Positions 10,894-21,234 are shown, numbered from the stretch's first letter. The stretch: DNA of 64,000 nt from Budorcas taxicolor (GCF_023091745.1 NC_068911.1:162302004-162366003), one strand, 5' to 3'. Notes: generated by a model not told the origin, from the letters alone. Translations and numbers: made by a program.

Positions 10894-11055
10894 TACTTAC
10901 ATACATATATAAATAATATTCTGGGGAAAACGTGCTAAAAGGTGATTACCTCTGACTTTAGGAGATTACAAGTGATTCATTTTCTTTAGAGTTCCCTAAA
11001 CATTCTCTTTGTTCCACAAAGAGCATGATTGACATTTATAAGGAAAAAGCTAAAG

Positions 11056-11770
11056 AGATAAAAGTATACCAGTGTTATAGCTTTAGATTTTTTAGATAAA
11101 ATGAGGGGCTCACAGTTAGAAATGTACTAGGAAAATATTAAAATGTCCTCAGGAAAACCTAGAGTGTAATTTTAGTGTATTGGGGAGGCACTGAGTGCTT
11201 CACCTCTATCCTTGAGTTTGGATTTTTCTCTCTCATTTACTGATACTGTTGCTTTCCCATCACAGTCCTGTGGGCATCCTGAGGTCACTCACTGCATGTG
11301 GTTCATAGTAAATGCTCAATAAACGCCAACTGAATCATGTAAAGTTGCAAGTTGGAGGTAATCAGTCCTACTATTTAGAATCTTTTATCCACTGTCTAAA
11401 TGGAGATCATTGTTTTGCCTTTAAGTCAAAGCATATACTATTCTTAGAGAAACACTTAAGTTGTTTTGCATCAGATTCAGCATTTAGGGCTTTCTCTTTG
11501 CAACATCTTTGAGTGCCTGAAATAACTGCAAGCTTTTTTGTGTTACGAGTAGGTTCTGTACTGAGTCTATCCAAAGGCACTGTAGTTAGTCCGTTTCTTC
11601 ATATCTTTCTTCATTTCTTTACCTCAGAGATATCAAACGACTTAGCTGTTTTAGAATATCTCATTTTTCTAAAGAATTCTCTTTTTTGAGTCTTGAGTCT
11701 TGTGTTGGGAATGGTAAGGGTATGCATAATAGTCATTATGATAATAAAAAGAAGTTTGTAACAACTACTA
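11056..11770. other. Unique sequence with a MIR/L2-like 3' end
   Basis: Mostly unrecognised. At about 11265-11335 the stretch GTTCATAGTAAATGCTCAATA followed by GCCAACTGAATCATG resembles the conserved 3' end shared by MIR and L2 elements, plus orientation. Nothing else is supported. Confidence 0.45.
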
Positions 11771-11781
11771 AATGGTAAACA

Positions 11782-11840
11782 GGCTTCCCTCGTGGCTCAG
11801 CTGGTAAAGAATCTGCCTACAATGTGGGAGACCTGGGTTC
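11782..11840 (+). mobile_element. Tailless 59-bp SINE head with target duplication
   Basis: Only the tRNA-Glu-like head is present: GGCTTCCCTCGTGGCTCAG, A-box region, then up to GACCTGGGTTC, where it stops inside the B box (the T-loop equivalent). No BovA body and no 3' tail follow. AATGGTAAACA occurs at 11771-11781 and again at 11841-11851, an 11-bp perfect target-site duplication that proves retroposition. SINE truncation normally affects the 5' side; this one is 3'-truncated, the pattern known for 'tailless retropseudogenes'. Confidence 0.88.
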
Positions 11841-11851
11841 AATGGTAAACA

Positions 11852-12712
11852 TCACTTCATGTATATGCTGTGATTATCTGGGACATTATTTCTTTCTGAT
11901 TCAAATATAAAAGCTAACAGACCTTTCTTTGAAAAGTGCATTTTGCCCCATAATAACTCATCTCCTATATACTTACTGTTCCAAACACTTTTTTTCATTA
12001 ATGTGCAAAATCTTCCTCTGTTGAAAACGTGCCTGCAATTAGAGTAGGCTTTTTCCCTCCCAGAGATAATGTGTCCCTGCTAACCTGTGTCAAGAGGCCA
12101 AAATCCATGAATGAAGCATACACTGTCCTGAACTCATTAAACTGAACAGATGGCTGACACTTGGAATTCTTCCCAGTAACAGAGACCAGAAGAGAGGAGG
12201 AGGTGAGAAAAGGCTAGACCACAACTGCAGGTTAAGAGGGTCTCAGTTAACACTCTTGACTCATCTAATCCACAGTCATTTCAGGATGTATTTCTATTGC
12301 AATCAGAAACACCATTTTCTTATTTTAAGGTTAAAAAGAGCTAACAGCAAAGACTGAGTACAAAGATGCTTTGTAAGCTTAACTGTACATTTATAGACTT
12401 ATCAGTGTTATTTATTAAAATGTTATCCTTCATAGGAAGGAGAGCATTAGGTATGTAAAAGCAATACTTCAAAATGAATTTTATCCAGTTATATGCAGAT
12501 AAATGTTTAACAGTCAACTTTCTGAAAAAAATATCCTGCTTTAAAGGATTTCCAATTTCCATGGTGTAAATACTCCCACCATCTCTAATTTTCAGCTACC
12601 AATGTGATGTCACTGAACTCCAGCTTGTAAGGAGATGTCTGGGATCATCCTTGCAAGCCAGCAGGAGCCGGCTCCAACACACCATTGGCTTTAGCTAACA
12701 GTATCTCTCATA
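11852..12712. other. Unique sequence, nothing recognised
   Basis: 860 bases of AT-rich DNA with no identifiable repeat. The 73-codon minus frame at 12341-12562 has no recognisable domain and no homologous neighbour. Confidence 0.5.
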
Positions 12713-13128
12713 GGGATGTGAGAGTTGAACCATAAAAAAGGCAGAGCACCAAAGAATTGATGCTTTTGAATTGTGGTGTTGGAGAAGACTCTTGAGAGTC
12801 CCCTGGACTGCAAGGGGATTCAACCAGTTCATCCTAAAGGAAATTAACCCTGAATACTCATTGGAAGGACTGATGCTGAAGCTGAAACTCCAATAATTTG
12901 GCCACCTGATGCAAAGAGCTGACTCACTGGAAAAGACCCTGATGCTGGGAAAGACTGAAGGCAGAAGGAGAAGAGGGCAACAGAAGATGAGATGGTTGGA
13001 TGGCATCATCAATTCAATGGACATGAACTTGGACAAACTCCAAAAGATGGTGAGGGACAGGGAGGCCTGCATGTATAGCAGTCCATGGGGTCATGTAGGG
13101 TTGGACGTGACTTGGTGACTGAACAACA
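12713..13128 (+). mobile_element. BovB 3' end, ~415 bp
   Basis: 5'-truncated sense BovB starting at GGGATGTGAGAGTTGAACC and ending at GACTTGGTGACTGAACAAC. The sense frame is broken by a one-base insertion in the AAAAAAGG stretch near 12733 and by a stop near the YFGHL position (TAATTTGGCC). Several CpG sites are decayed, so it is older than the 10.2-10.9 kb copy. Confidence 0.92.
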
Positions 13129-13687
13129 TCATGGAACTACACCAGGACTACAGCAACTGAGATCATCAAAAGGAGGGAATATTTATATCCTTCGATGTGA
13201 TGATAGAAAATGTTTAACACCTGAAGGTCACTACACTTTATATGCAGTAAAGGAGAACTGTCCTTAACTCTTTCCTTTCTGTTCTCCCTTTTCACGCCTT
13301 AAGGAAGAGCATCAAAATCGACAGTTCAACCTCCAGATGATCTCCATACCCACAAAACAAAGTCACTTGTTACCTTCTCTCCCACATATGGTAACTAAAA
13401 AGATTCCATCAGCTACAGACTCAACTCTTATAACTTCCCCACTTCTGGTGAAGAATGCAAATATCCCCATTAAGTTATTCTCTGACACTCATACTGTAGT
13501 GTGAATAAAGCATCTGAGAAGGGGTTTTGAAGGCAGTTTAGAAGGGACATAACAAAAGAGTATCTTCTACTCTCTGCTTTAATGGAGACCATCATCACCA
13601 AAGAAAGGGAAAATTTTAGAAATGAAAATGTATTTCCCTATTTGGTAATCTTGCCTGGGGCTACTCCTGAGAAGTGGCTTCACCCTG
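13129..13687. other. Unique sequence, nothing recognised
   Basis: No repeat or gene-like frame recognised between the BovB and the next SINE. Confidence 0.5.
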
Positions 13688-13908
13688 GTGGCTCAGATGG
13701 TAAAGAATCTGCCTGCAATGCAGGAGACCCAGGTTTGATCCTTGGGTTAGGAAGATCCCCTGGAGGAGGGCATGGCAACCCACTCCAGTATTCTTGCCTG
13801 GAGAATTCCACAGACAGAGAAGCCTGATGGACTACAGTCCACGGGGTCACAAAGAGTCGGAAACGTCTGAGCGACAAATACTTTCACTTTCAGTCTTGAA
13901 AAGCAGCC
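13688..13908 (+). mobile_element. Bov-tA SINE
   Basis: Plus-strand copy starting at TGGTGGCTCAGATGG, so a few head bases are lost, and ending in a CACTTTCA-type tail. GCTTCACCC just before and CCTTCACCC just after are the target duplication. Confidence 0.9.
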
Positions 13909-14012
13909 TTCACCCAGACCCTGTCAGAACAGAGCTTCTTGGGTAGAGATCAGGCTTGCAATGCCAGATCTCTCTGGAAAAGAGGGACATCCCAGCCTTT
14001 CCCTCCTGCTAC

Positions 14013-14474
14013 TGTTATTGAAAGGTAGGGGTCTGGCTGCTTACCACTCAAAAGCCAATAAACAGGCCAGGTTGGTGGAAAGGAAACTTGACTTTATTTC
14101 AGATGCCCTACTGGGGTTGGGGGAGGGTGGACATCTGTCCAAAGGCCGACCCCCACCACTGGCAAATCAGTGGGCAAGAGCCTTTCTTTATAGGCAGAAG
14201 AAGGGGGCTACATGCAGAAACAGCACAGATGGCTGTCACAGTCACCATGAAATTGGTCATCAGTGGTCTGACTAGCACCATCTTGACTGTTCTAGTTACA
14301 GTTAATCTTCAGGTCCAGGGTCAGTTTGTTTCCATTTTCTGAGGCTGGTTCTCGGAATTGTGACACCTTATGTCATGGCTACAGTCTGGCCATCAGGTGG
14401 TTAACTTCTCCACCTGGGGTTTCAATATCTATAAGATAGTACACAGGATATGGCTCAGCATATTATCTAGAGCC
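14013..14474 (-). mobile_element. Probable solo LTR of an endogenous retrovirus
   Basis: The block has the look of a ruminant ERV LTR lying on the minus strand. The plus-strand left edge TGTTATTGAAAGG gives a terminal ...AACA on the minus strand, and GAAATAAAGTC (minus strand of 14091-14100) supplies a polyadenylation signal followed by a U5-like stretch. No gag, pol or env sequence is adjacent, so it is a solo LTR if correctly identified. The right boundary is uncertain because the next SINE begins at 14486. I recognise the sequence style but cannot name the family with certainty. Confidence 0.5.
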
Positions 14475-14485
14475 CATGAGGGAAG

Positions 14486-14701
14486 TATGGGTCCAAGGGG
14501 CTCAGATGGTAAAACGTCTGCCTGCAATGCAGGAGACCTGGGTTCAATCTCTGGGTCAGGAAGATCCCTTGGAGAAGGAAATGGCAACCCACTCCAGTAT
14601 TCTTGCCTGGAGAATTCCATGGATGGAGGAGGAGCCTGGTGGGCTACAGTTCATGGGGTTGCAAGGAGTCGGACATGACTGAGCAGACTTCACTTTACTT
14701 T
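14486..14701 (+). mobile_element. Bov-tA SINE
   Basis: Head slightly damaged at its start (GTCCAAGGGGCTCAGATGG), body complete to a CACTTTACTTT tail. CATGAGGGAAG (14475-14485) and CATGAAGGAAC (14702-14712) mark the target duplication with two changes. Confidence 0.9.
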
Positions 14702-14777
14702 CATGAAGGAACTAAAGGTCCTAGGTTATGCTTAATGACTACATTATTATTATTTGGTCTCCTCAGACTGTTTTCCT

Positions 14778-14973
14778 GGTGGCTCAGATGGTAAAGAATA
14801 TGCCTGCAGTATGGGGGACCTGGGTTCGATCCCTAGGTTGGGAAGATCCCCTGGAGGAGGGCATGGCAACCCACTTCAGTATTTTTGCCTGGGGAATGCC
14901 CATGGACAGAAGAACATGGCGGGCTACAGTCCATGGGGTTGCAAAGTGTTGGACACGACTGAGCAACTAAGCA
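14778..14973 (+). mobile_element. Bov-tA SINE with perfect 14-bp target duplication
   Basis: Copy beginning at GGTGGCTCAGATGG and ending ACTGAGCAACTAAGCA. CAGACTGTTTTCCT at 14764-14777 is repeated exactly at 14974-14987. The perfect duplication and preserved B box (GGTTCGATCCC) suggest moderate age. Confidence 0.94.
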
Positions 14974-14987
14974 CAGACTGTTTTCCT

Positions 14988-15370
14988 TTGTTTTTGCATG
15001 TTCTCACTTCTCTGCTCAAACTTGTTCTTTGACTAAAGCTTTCCACTGACAAAAGGCAGGCAGAAGACATGGAAACGGGGAGGCGGGGGCAGGAAAGGAC
15101 CATAGGGTCCTGCTCTGTTTTACAACCCTCCATGAACCCACCGCTTGAACACTTCTTTCTGTGCCATTTGCTTTACCTGGTACCACTCTCTTGCCAGAAT
15201 GCACTCTACCTGCCTGCCCGGAGTTACCCACCATGGTCCACTGTGACTTCCAGTTGGTGCTCGCCTCATCTGACAGTGTCTGACTGCTGAGTCCCTTCCT
15301 ATCTTCCCCGCTTGTATGGAAAGGCCCTAGGACTGGTCACCATGGACAGCTGTGAAATGCTTTCCGTAGA
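14988..15370. other. Unique sequence, nothing recognised
   Basis: GC-moderate unique DNA between two SINEs. No motif or frame worth calling. Confidence 0.5.
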
Positions 15371-15378
15371 ATCTCCAG

Positions 15379-15601
15379 TGAAAGTTGCTCAGTCGTGTCC
15401 AACTCTTTGTGACCCCATAGACTATACAGTCCATGGAATTCTCCAGGCCAGAATACTGGAGTGGGTAGCCTTTCCCTTCTCCAGGGGATCTTCCCAACCC
15501 AGGGATCGAACCCAGGTCTCCAGCATTGCAGGCCTATTCTTTACCAGCTGAGCCACTAGGGAAGCCCAAGAATTACTGGAGTGGGTAGCTTATCCCTGCT
15601 G
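15379..15601 (-). mobile_element. Bov-A/Bov-tA composite SINE (partial second unit)
   Basis: Minus-strand SINE: body from GCTCAGTCGTGTCCAACTC to the head at GCCACTAGGGAAGCCC (about 15554-15569). A second, shorter piece of the same body type follows (ATTACTGGAGTGGGTAGC, 15574-15591). ATCTCCAG at 15371-15378 and 15602-15609 brackets both, so they moved as one composite element, as in Bov-A2-like dimers. Confidence 0.85.
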
Positions 15602-15609
15602 ATCTCCAG

Positions 15610-16170
15610 AGCTGGGGATAAATACGGGGTGTTAGGGGACATGTAATGGTCTTACTTGCCTCTCCTCCATTTGTCCATCTGCCATGAGCACCAAGATTTC
15701 CCTTGGGGATGCTCAGTGGATGGTTAGTCTGGCCCTAAGTCTGGTCTATGACGCGGCAGGCCCATTAAGTCTTTCCCTAATTCTAGTCGTGAGTCAAGGG
15801 ACTCCAAGACAGAGCTGAATTGTCCCAAGGGCAGCTGCAGGAAAGGACACTTCCTGCATCCCCACACATCCTGGCTCCCCTTCTTGCCAAGGTCAATCGC
15901 TCAGCTTCATTTTCAACTCTGAGAGTGACCCTGCAGTCCAGGGCCTTAAATTTTCTTTTCTTAAATTAACAGATTCTTTTTTCCTTAACAGCAGTGCATT
16001 TTCACTGCTTGTAACCAAAAGACTCCTATTGACATAAACTCATTTATGAATGAGTCTTGGACAGATGGGGTATGCGGGAGTGAAGTCTTAATCTTCCATG
16101 TTTTCTTACAGTTCTCAGAGGACCCCTGAGTGTCTTCGTCCCAGCTGTGGCCATGAGCAAGCCCTGGAGC

Positions 16171-16173
<3 letters not shown>
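15610..16173. other. Unique sequence, nothing recognised
   Basis: No repeat family recognised up to the TC microsatellite. Confidence 0.5.

Positions 16174-16236
<63 letters not shown>
16174..16236. repeat. (TC)31 microsatellite, uninterrupted
   Basis: 63 bases of perfect TC alternation followed by a T run. It generates spurious Ser-Leu and Arg-Glu frames on the two strands. The purity and length suggest high mutability between individuals, and the pure homopurine/homopyrimidine mirror could adopt triplex DNA. Confidence 0.98.
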
Positions 16237-16240
<4 letters not shown>

Positions 16241-16994
16241 GCTCTGTAGAATCTCAAGACACTATCTGGGTCCCAAAGAAAGCAGAACTGCAGGAGGAAA
16301 CCCCTTTTGGGAAGCAGAGGTGGAGAAGGACCCATTCAGATCTGTTAAGCTGCAAGCCCCTCCCTTGGCTGCCTATTGCAGTCTGTCTCAGGTTAACTCA
16401 GCACGGGGCAAAACAAGAGAATAAACGCACATTTCACCAGAATAGTGATCAAGGGGTCTTTTATTCCCAAACCATGAATAAGCACAGTATCAACCAAGGG
16501 GACTTCAAGGACCTTCTGTAGGTGACACCTCAGAGTAAATCTCTGAGTTTCAAAGGGGATTATGAGGAAGCAAAGAGTAGTCAAATGGAAACTTGACATG
16601 GAGCAACATACAGGTTAGCACGATCCATGGGGACCGTTCTAGTGTCCAAGTGCCAACAACCATGATGCTCTTAAGATTCAGCGTTATAGCCATAAAGCAG
16701 CGGTAGGGACAATTAAATCAGGCACCCTGATGGCAGAGAGAAAATCGGTGGGGAGTATCATGGATTTGTCTCAATTAGAAAAGGCAAATGACAGGCCTTT
16801 GACATCTGAGCTATTACTGGTCATTACTGCAGCACATCATAAAAAGGAAAACTGTACTCAAAAGAGATTTACTTCATGATAGAATCAAAGAGCTAGAAGA
16901 AACTTCAAAAGAAAAATGGAGCCCCGTCCCCTGCAGTCAAGAACGATTTGAAATTAAGTCAGTGAGAAAGGCAGCAGGAAACATGAGGTCTTAG

Positions 16995-17165
16995 ATCAGA
17001 GAAAACCTAAGTTCAGTCTCAAGTTTGGCCTCGACGAGGCAGGTAGGCTGAGCTGGTTTCTCAACCTTTCTAAGTCCCCTTTCCCACATTCCTCATCTGT
17101 GAAATGAATAAGACCACCACTTTGCAGATTGACTCTGCAGGATACAGGAAATAACAGGTAAAGCC
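16995..17165 (+). mobile_element. MIR-like SINE remnant
   Basis: Plus-orientation match to the MIR core and 3' half, recognised by the 'CCTCATCTGTGAAATG' signature. Strongly diverged, with no target duplication visible. Confidence 0.5.
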
Positions 17166-17693
17166 AATTTTCATATGAAGTTCTCCATGTGATCCGATGA
17201 GGGCACCAGGCCTTCCTCAGGACACCACAGAGGGGATGAACCAAGGACCACCTGCACATCAGTAAACCAGTCTCCTCAGCATTATGTTAAAGAGCGAGAT
17301 GGGAGAACAGAAGAGCAGTCATTGTTACAAAGAGCCATCAAGCGGGGATGGGAGAGGAGCCATGAAAAGAAGGTGACCCGACCCTGCAGCATCTCTGGTG
17401 ACAGAAGGAAGCTCCAGGCGGAAAGCAGCATGTGAAAGACGGCAGAGAGCATGAGCTCAGCTGAGGGGGCAAAAATCCATTTTTCTCAGCCTCATATCTT
17501 GTGTGTTTTAGGTGTGAAAACGCAGTCATCAACGTTGAGCTTGCAGTGTGTCTAAAAATAGTTCTTCACCTGCTGCTGCTTTTTCCATGGGTTACAAAGG
17601 CTATTGTTTATTTCAGCAGATGGAAGAGAAGCTGTGAAAAGCTGTTCACAGGGTGCAGAAGGGAGCACACAGAGGCAGGGGCCTGGGGAGTAT

Positions 17694-18667
17694 GCTAATG
17701 AGTGGGGTCGGGACGATTAGCGCCATCGCAAACACAAGATCTTTCTTCTCCCGGAATCTGTTAGAGCTTAAGCATCAGCATGCTAATTTGGACCTGCGTC
17801 TCAGTGGGCACGCCGCGAGCATGTCCATTAGCTTTTGCAGTCTTCCGAATTGCACTCGGAAAACCCAAGGTTTCTTTTCATGTGTCACAGAGTAACTCAG
17901 AAGCTCTTAAGAGCCGGAGAGTCAGAGGTCTGGGGAGAAAAATCGTTTGTCATTTCTGGCTCTGGGTGGCAGCGCCCCTGCTGTTGACAGCTGCCACCCA
18001 TTCCGGATGGAGCCGGTACCCGAGGCTGAAGCATCTTTGCGGGGAGAGCAGTGGGAATGGTGTTTGCTCTCTGCAGCCCCAGAGTCAGCCATGAAAGTAC
18101 TGAGGTTTTTGTTTCAGCGGTGTTGAGAATGTTGGCGCCAAGCCCATCAGAAGCTCATGGCTTCCCCGGAGCCACTTGCCACGAAAATAAAAAAGTAAAC
18201 AAATGCTCCATCTAACTTTCTCTGTGGAGGGCCAGTATCTTCCATGTGCTCTTTTCATAAATATATGAACCAAGTCATGCTTGATCACAAATTGTGATTA
18301 TCACCCCACTGTCAATAGCTCCCTGCAGAACCCAAGTGTTTTCCGCTCCTTCCCCGAGCAGTTCAAATTGACGAGAAAGAATATTAACTGAGGCTTATTT
18401 TACACTAAATTAGCTAGCAAAACAAACACCCTCCCCATCACCAAGCAGGAAACAAAGGGGGAAGGCCAGCTCCTGTTAAGCTTCCAGAAATCCTCCTCCT
18501 GAGACTGACTTCTTTCCTTTTCCTGCCGTTTCTTAACATTCACAGCCACACACGTGCTTCATAAGCCTCACACCATCTGGTTAGTCTAAGAGGAAGTAAA
18601 CAGCAGAAGAAAAAATATGAGGCATTAGGACTGGCTAATGGTTGAAAATCCCCGCTGTACAATTAGC
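17694..18667. promoter_or_regulatory. Candidate enhancer: cluster of ATTAGC/GCTAAT hexamers
   Basis: The hexamer ATTAGC or its complement occurs at 17694, 17716, 17782, 17827, 18409, 18634 and 18662, seven times in under 1 kb, where about 0.5 is expected by chance. One is embedded in GCATGCTAAT (17778-17787), a spacing reminiscent of POU class III sites. A perfect palindrome TTGGCGCCAA lies at 18132-18141. TAAT-core hexamers are typical homeodomain targets. No conservation data were available, so the regulatory role is an inference. Confidence 0.3.
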
Positions 18668-18968
18668 CATGCTGCAGAACGCCAAAGAAAAACATGAACG
18701 AAAGTCATGAGGAAGCGTCGCAAGGTTGCCTTAAATCCATATTTAGAGGGAGTTTTAGGGAAAGAATATGGCAGGGGTTGGGTTTTACCTTGATATGTGT
18801 TTATTACAATAATAATGCCTAAGGAGACAATGAGTTGTTTTGGAAATCCCATGCCGAAAGTAATTTTTGTCTGGTTTGTTGACAACTACCAGTGGTTGTG
18901 GAAGCTGATCCCTTTCCCAAGATGGCCCTGAATTCCAACCATCTGACCCTTGAGTACTATTAAGCTTG

Positions 18969-19240
18969 TGGGCTGGATGAGTCTCAGATTTTGGTTTTTG
19001 GTTTTTGCTTTGGCTGTGCTGGGTCTCCCTTGCAGCCTGCAGCCTTCTCTTGTTTTGGCACTCAGGCTTATCCCTGCAGCATGTGAGCGTCTCTGGTTCT
19101 GGTGCATAGGCTCTTCAGTTACAGGCTGCAGGCTTAGTTGCCCCTCGGCATGCGGGCTCTTAGTTCCTGGACCAAGGATCAAACCTGCATCCCCTACATT
19201 AGAAGGCAGATTCTTAACCACTGGGCCACCAGGGAAGTCC
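18969..19240 (-). mobile_element. CHR-type tRNA-Glu SINE
   Basis: Minus-strand copy of the older cetartiodactyl CHR family. The head is at the right (TTCTTAACCACTGGGCCACC then AGGGAAGTCCC). The body, rich in TTGCAGCCTGCAGCC and TGCGGGCTCTTAGTTCC, differs from the BovA body. It is well diverged and no clear target duplication is visible. Confidence 0.82.
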
Positions 19241-19260
19241 CTCACGTTTGGGATTGGAAT

Positions 19261-19611
19261 GCTGTTGTTCAGTCACTCAGTCACGTCTGACCCTTTGCAA
19301 CCCCATGGACAGCATGCCAGGCCTCCCTGTCCCTCACTATCTCCTGGAGTTTGCCCAAGTTTATATCCATTGAATCAGTGAAGACTCTTGAGAGTCCCTT
19401 GGACTGCAAGGAGATCAAACCAGTCAATCCTAAAGGAAATCAACCCTGAATACTCACTGGAAGGACTGATGATGAAGCTGAAACTCCAATACTTTGGCCA
19501 CCTGATGCAAAGAGCCAACTCATTGGAAAAGACCCTGATGCTGGGAATGATTGAAGGCAGGAGAAGGGGATGACAGAGGGTAAGATGGTTGGATAGCATC
19601 ATCGATTCAAT
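19261..19611. mobile_element. BovB with 5' inversion (twin-priming structure)
   Basis: Left part 19261-19380 is the BovB 3' tail in minus orientation, ending at the CCATTGAATCAGTGA position. The right part 19381-19611 is the adjoining upstream segment but in plus orientation, from AGACTCTTGAGAGTCCC to GATTCAATGG. The outer end of the inverted part is the sequence that would directly join the 3' part in an intact element, as the twin-priming model predicts. GGATTGGAAT at 19251-19260 and 19612-19621 is a perfect 10-bp target duplication around the whole, proving a single insertion. Confidence 0.93.
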
Positions 19612-19621
19612 GGATTGGAAT

Positions 19622-20544
19622 AGAAGGCTCCAATCCCTACAACAAGACCAAGGAATTCTTAGTTACAGAACTTGCCATCAAATTAACACATTTCACAGCT
19701 TTGAGATTAAATCAGTATGTCCTAGGAAACCACCTGAAACTCAGCCTAAATATATTACTGAGGTCATATTAACCAAAACACCAGCGTGTCACTTCACAAA
19801 GTGAAAAATTTAGTTTGAACCCAACTGGAGTGTTGAATTTTATAGTCTCAAATTCTATAAGGAAAAAAAAAATCTACATAAAGAACTAGCAGCTGGCAAC
19901 TTGTAGAAGATCTTTCAAATTTGGTACTGAGACAGATTTAAGAGAATGAAGAATTTACTGACCTAGTTCTAAAACACTGCCAAATCCCAGGACATTTCCC
20001 CATAATTGAGTAGCACTCACTGAAACTTATAATGGATCCATTACAACTATAAGCAACAACCCTCAAAGCTGCAAAATGTCTTTAGTATAATAAAACCAAG
20101 CACAATCAAGAATAATCAAAAAGAGTGGAATCAAATATATAAAAAACAGCAAAAAGAATTCTTAAGTTTAAAGATTAATACATTTAAAAAAGGATGTAAA
20201 AGAAATGAAATCAAAGGAGGGACTATTAAAAGTAGGAAATAAAATGTTAATAACTAAAACCAGAAAAGCATCTTAAAGAACTTCTCAGGGGAAGGAGGAA
20301 ATAGTCATTTAAACACCATCAGATCCAGGAAAAGAAATTTCACAAGGTCTTCACAATCCTAAGATCTAGGATCATAGAGACAAAAAAGAGGCCGTTCAGA
20401 AGGTCTAAATGAGTAAGACAAGGAATATGTTATCACGGCACACAAGGTATTCACAGCACAGGAGTACTTTGGCTCTTTCAAAAAAAAAAAAGTAATTTGG
20501 TTTCATTTGGGGTACATGAAAAGGATGAAAAGGTATACTGGGGT
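19622..20544. other. AT-rich unique sequence, nothing recognised
   Basis: No confident family assignment. A run of 12 adenines is near 20480-20491. Confidence 0.5.
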
Positions 20545-20701
20545 GCATTGAATGGTGGCCCCCAAAATGCTATGTCCATCTCCTAACTCCCAAAACCTAT
20601 AAATTGTGACCTTATTTGGGAAAAACATATTTCAAAGGTAATCAAAGATCTGGAAATAAGGTGTGTCCTAAATCCAGTGACAAGCTAAGAAAAGATGAGA
20701 T

Positions 20702-20740
20702 GAGGGGAGGGGAGGGGAGGGCAGGGCAGGGGAGGGGAGA
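20702..20740 (+). repeat. (GGGGA)n-like G-rich simple repeat
   Basis: Seven or more runs of three or four guanines, separated by one or two bases, within 39 bases. The plus strand fits the pattern of an intramolecular G-quadruplex. Confidence 0.9.
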
Positions 20741-21020
20741 CAGGCAGAGACACAGGAAAGGCCATGTGAAGATGTGAAGACCCATGCAACGATGAAGGTT
20801 CAGAGTAAGTTATGCTACCAGAAGCCAAGGGACTCCAAGAACTACCAGGCCCTGGAAAAGACAGAGGAGGATCCTCCCCTGGAGTGTGTGGAAGGAGAGT
20901 GACCCTGCCCCATTTATATCTGGCTTCTGGCCTTCAGAACTGTAAGAGAATCAATCTCCATTGTTTTGAGCCACCACACTTCTGTGGTGGTTTGTGACTC
21001 TGTAGCCCTAAGAAACCAAC

Positions 21021-21234
21021 GGGCCTTCCCTGGTGACTCAGTGGTAAAGAATCTGCCTGTCAAAGCAAGAGACATGGGTTCAGTTCCTGGGTCGGGAAGG
21101 TCCCCTGGAAAAGGAAACAGTGACCCACTCCAGTATTCTTGCCTGGAAAAGTCCATGGACAGAGAAGCCTGGCGGATTACAATCCACGGGGTTGCAAAAG
21201 AGCCAGACACAACTTAACGACTAAACAACAACAG
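21021..21234 (+). mobile_element. Bov-tA SINE in MaLR LTR
   Basis: Head GGGCCTTCCCTGGTGACTC, body to ACAACTTAACGACTAAACAA. GAAACCAAC (21012-21020) and GAAACTAAC (21235-21243) form the target duplication with one change. It sits in the last bases of the LTR. Confidence 0.9.

Larger units (their letters stand above)
9770..11055 (+). mobile_element. Ancient L1 (L1M-type) 3' remnant split by BovB
   Basis: 9770-10206 resembles the 3' part of old mammalian L1 (AGATGGGTATATAAACTAGG, AATAGCAAAAAAATCAGAAA, TTAAATGGTTACAACAGCAT). The sequence after the BovB (10894-11055) reads on in the same order (GGTGATTACCTCTGACTTT, AAGAGCATGATTGACATTTA). Both halves are strongly diverged and hold no coding frame. 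The sub-family is not assignable by eye. Confidence 0.6.
16237..18968. other. 2.7-kb repeat-poor block
   Basis: No BovB, L1 or Bov SINE is present, unusual for this window, where such an element occurs about every 500-800 bases. The only old repeat I see is a MIR-like stretch at about 16995-17165 (TTTCTCAACCTTTCTAAGT, CCTCATCTGTGAAATGAATA). Local GC and CpG rise at 17690-18060. No splice-flanked coding frame is convincing; the 104-codon frame at 17780-18094 shows no domain. Confidence 0.6.

Noticed and set aside
14013..14474. A complete endogenous retrovirus
   Set aside because: No gag, pol, pro or env remnant and no second LTR in the neighbourhood; at most a solo LTR.
16098..16521. Ser-Leu and Arg-Glu repeat proteins on both strands
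   Set aside because: They are translations of the TC microsatellite and its flanks, with no start context, domain or homologous neighbour.
17780..18094. Possible first exon near a GC-richer patch
   Set aside because: Two overlapping frames without domain or convincing splice donors. The patch fits a regulatory block better.
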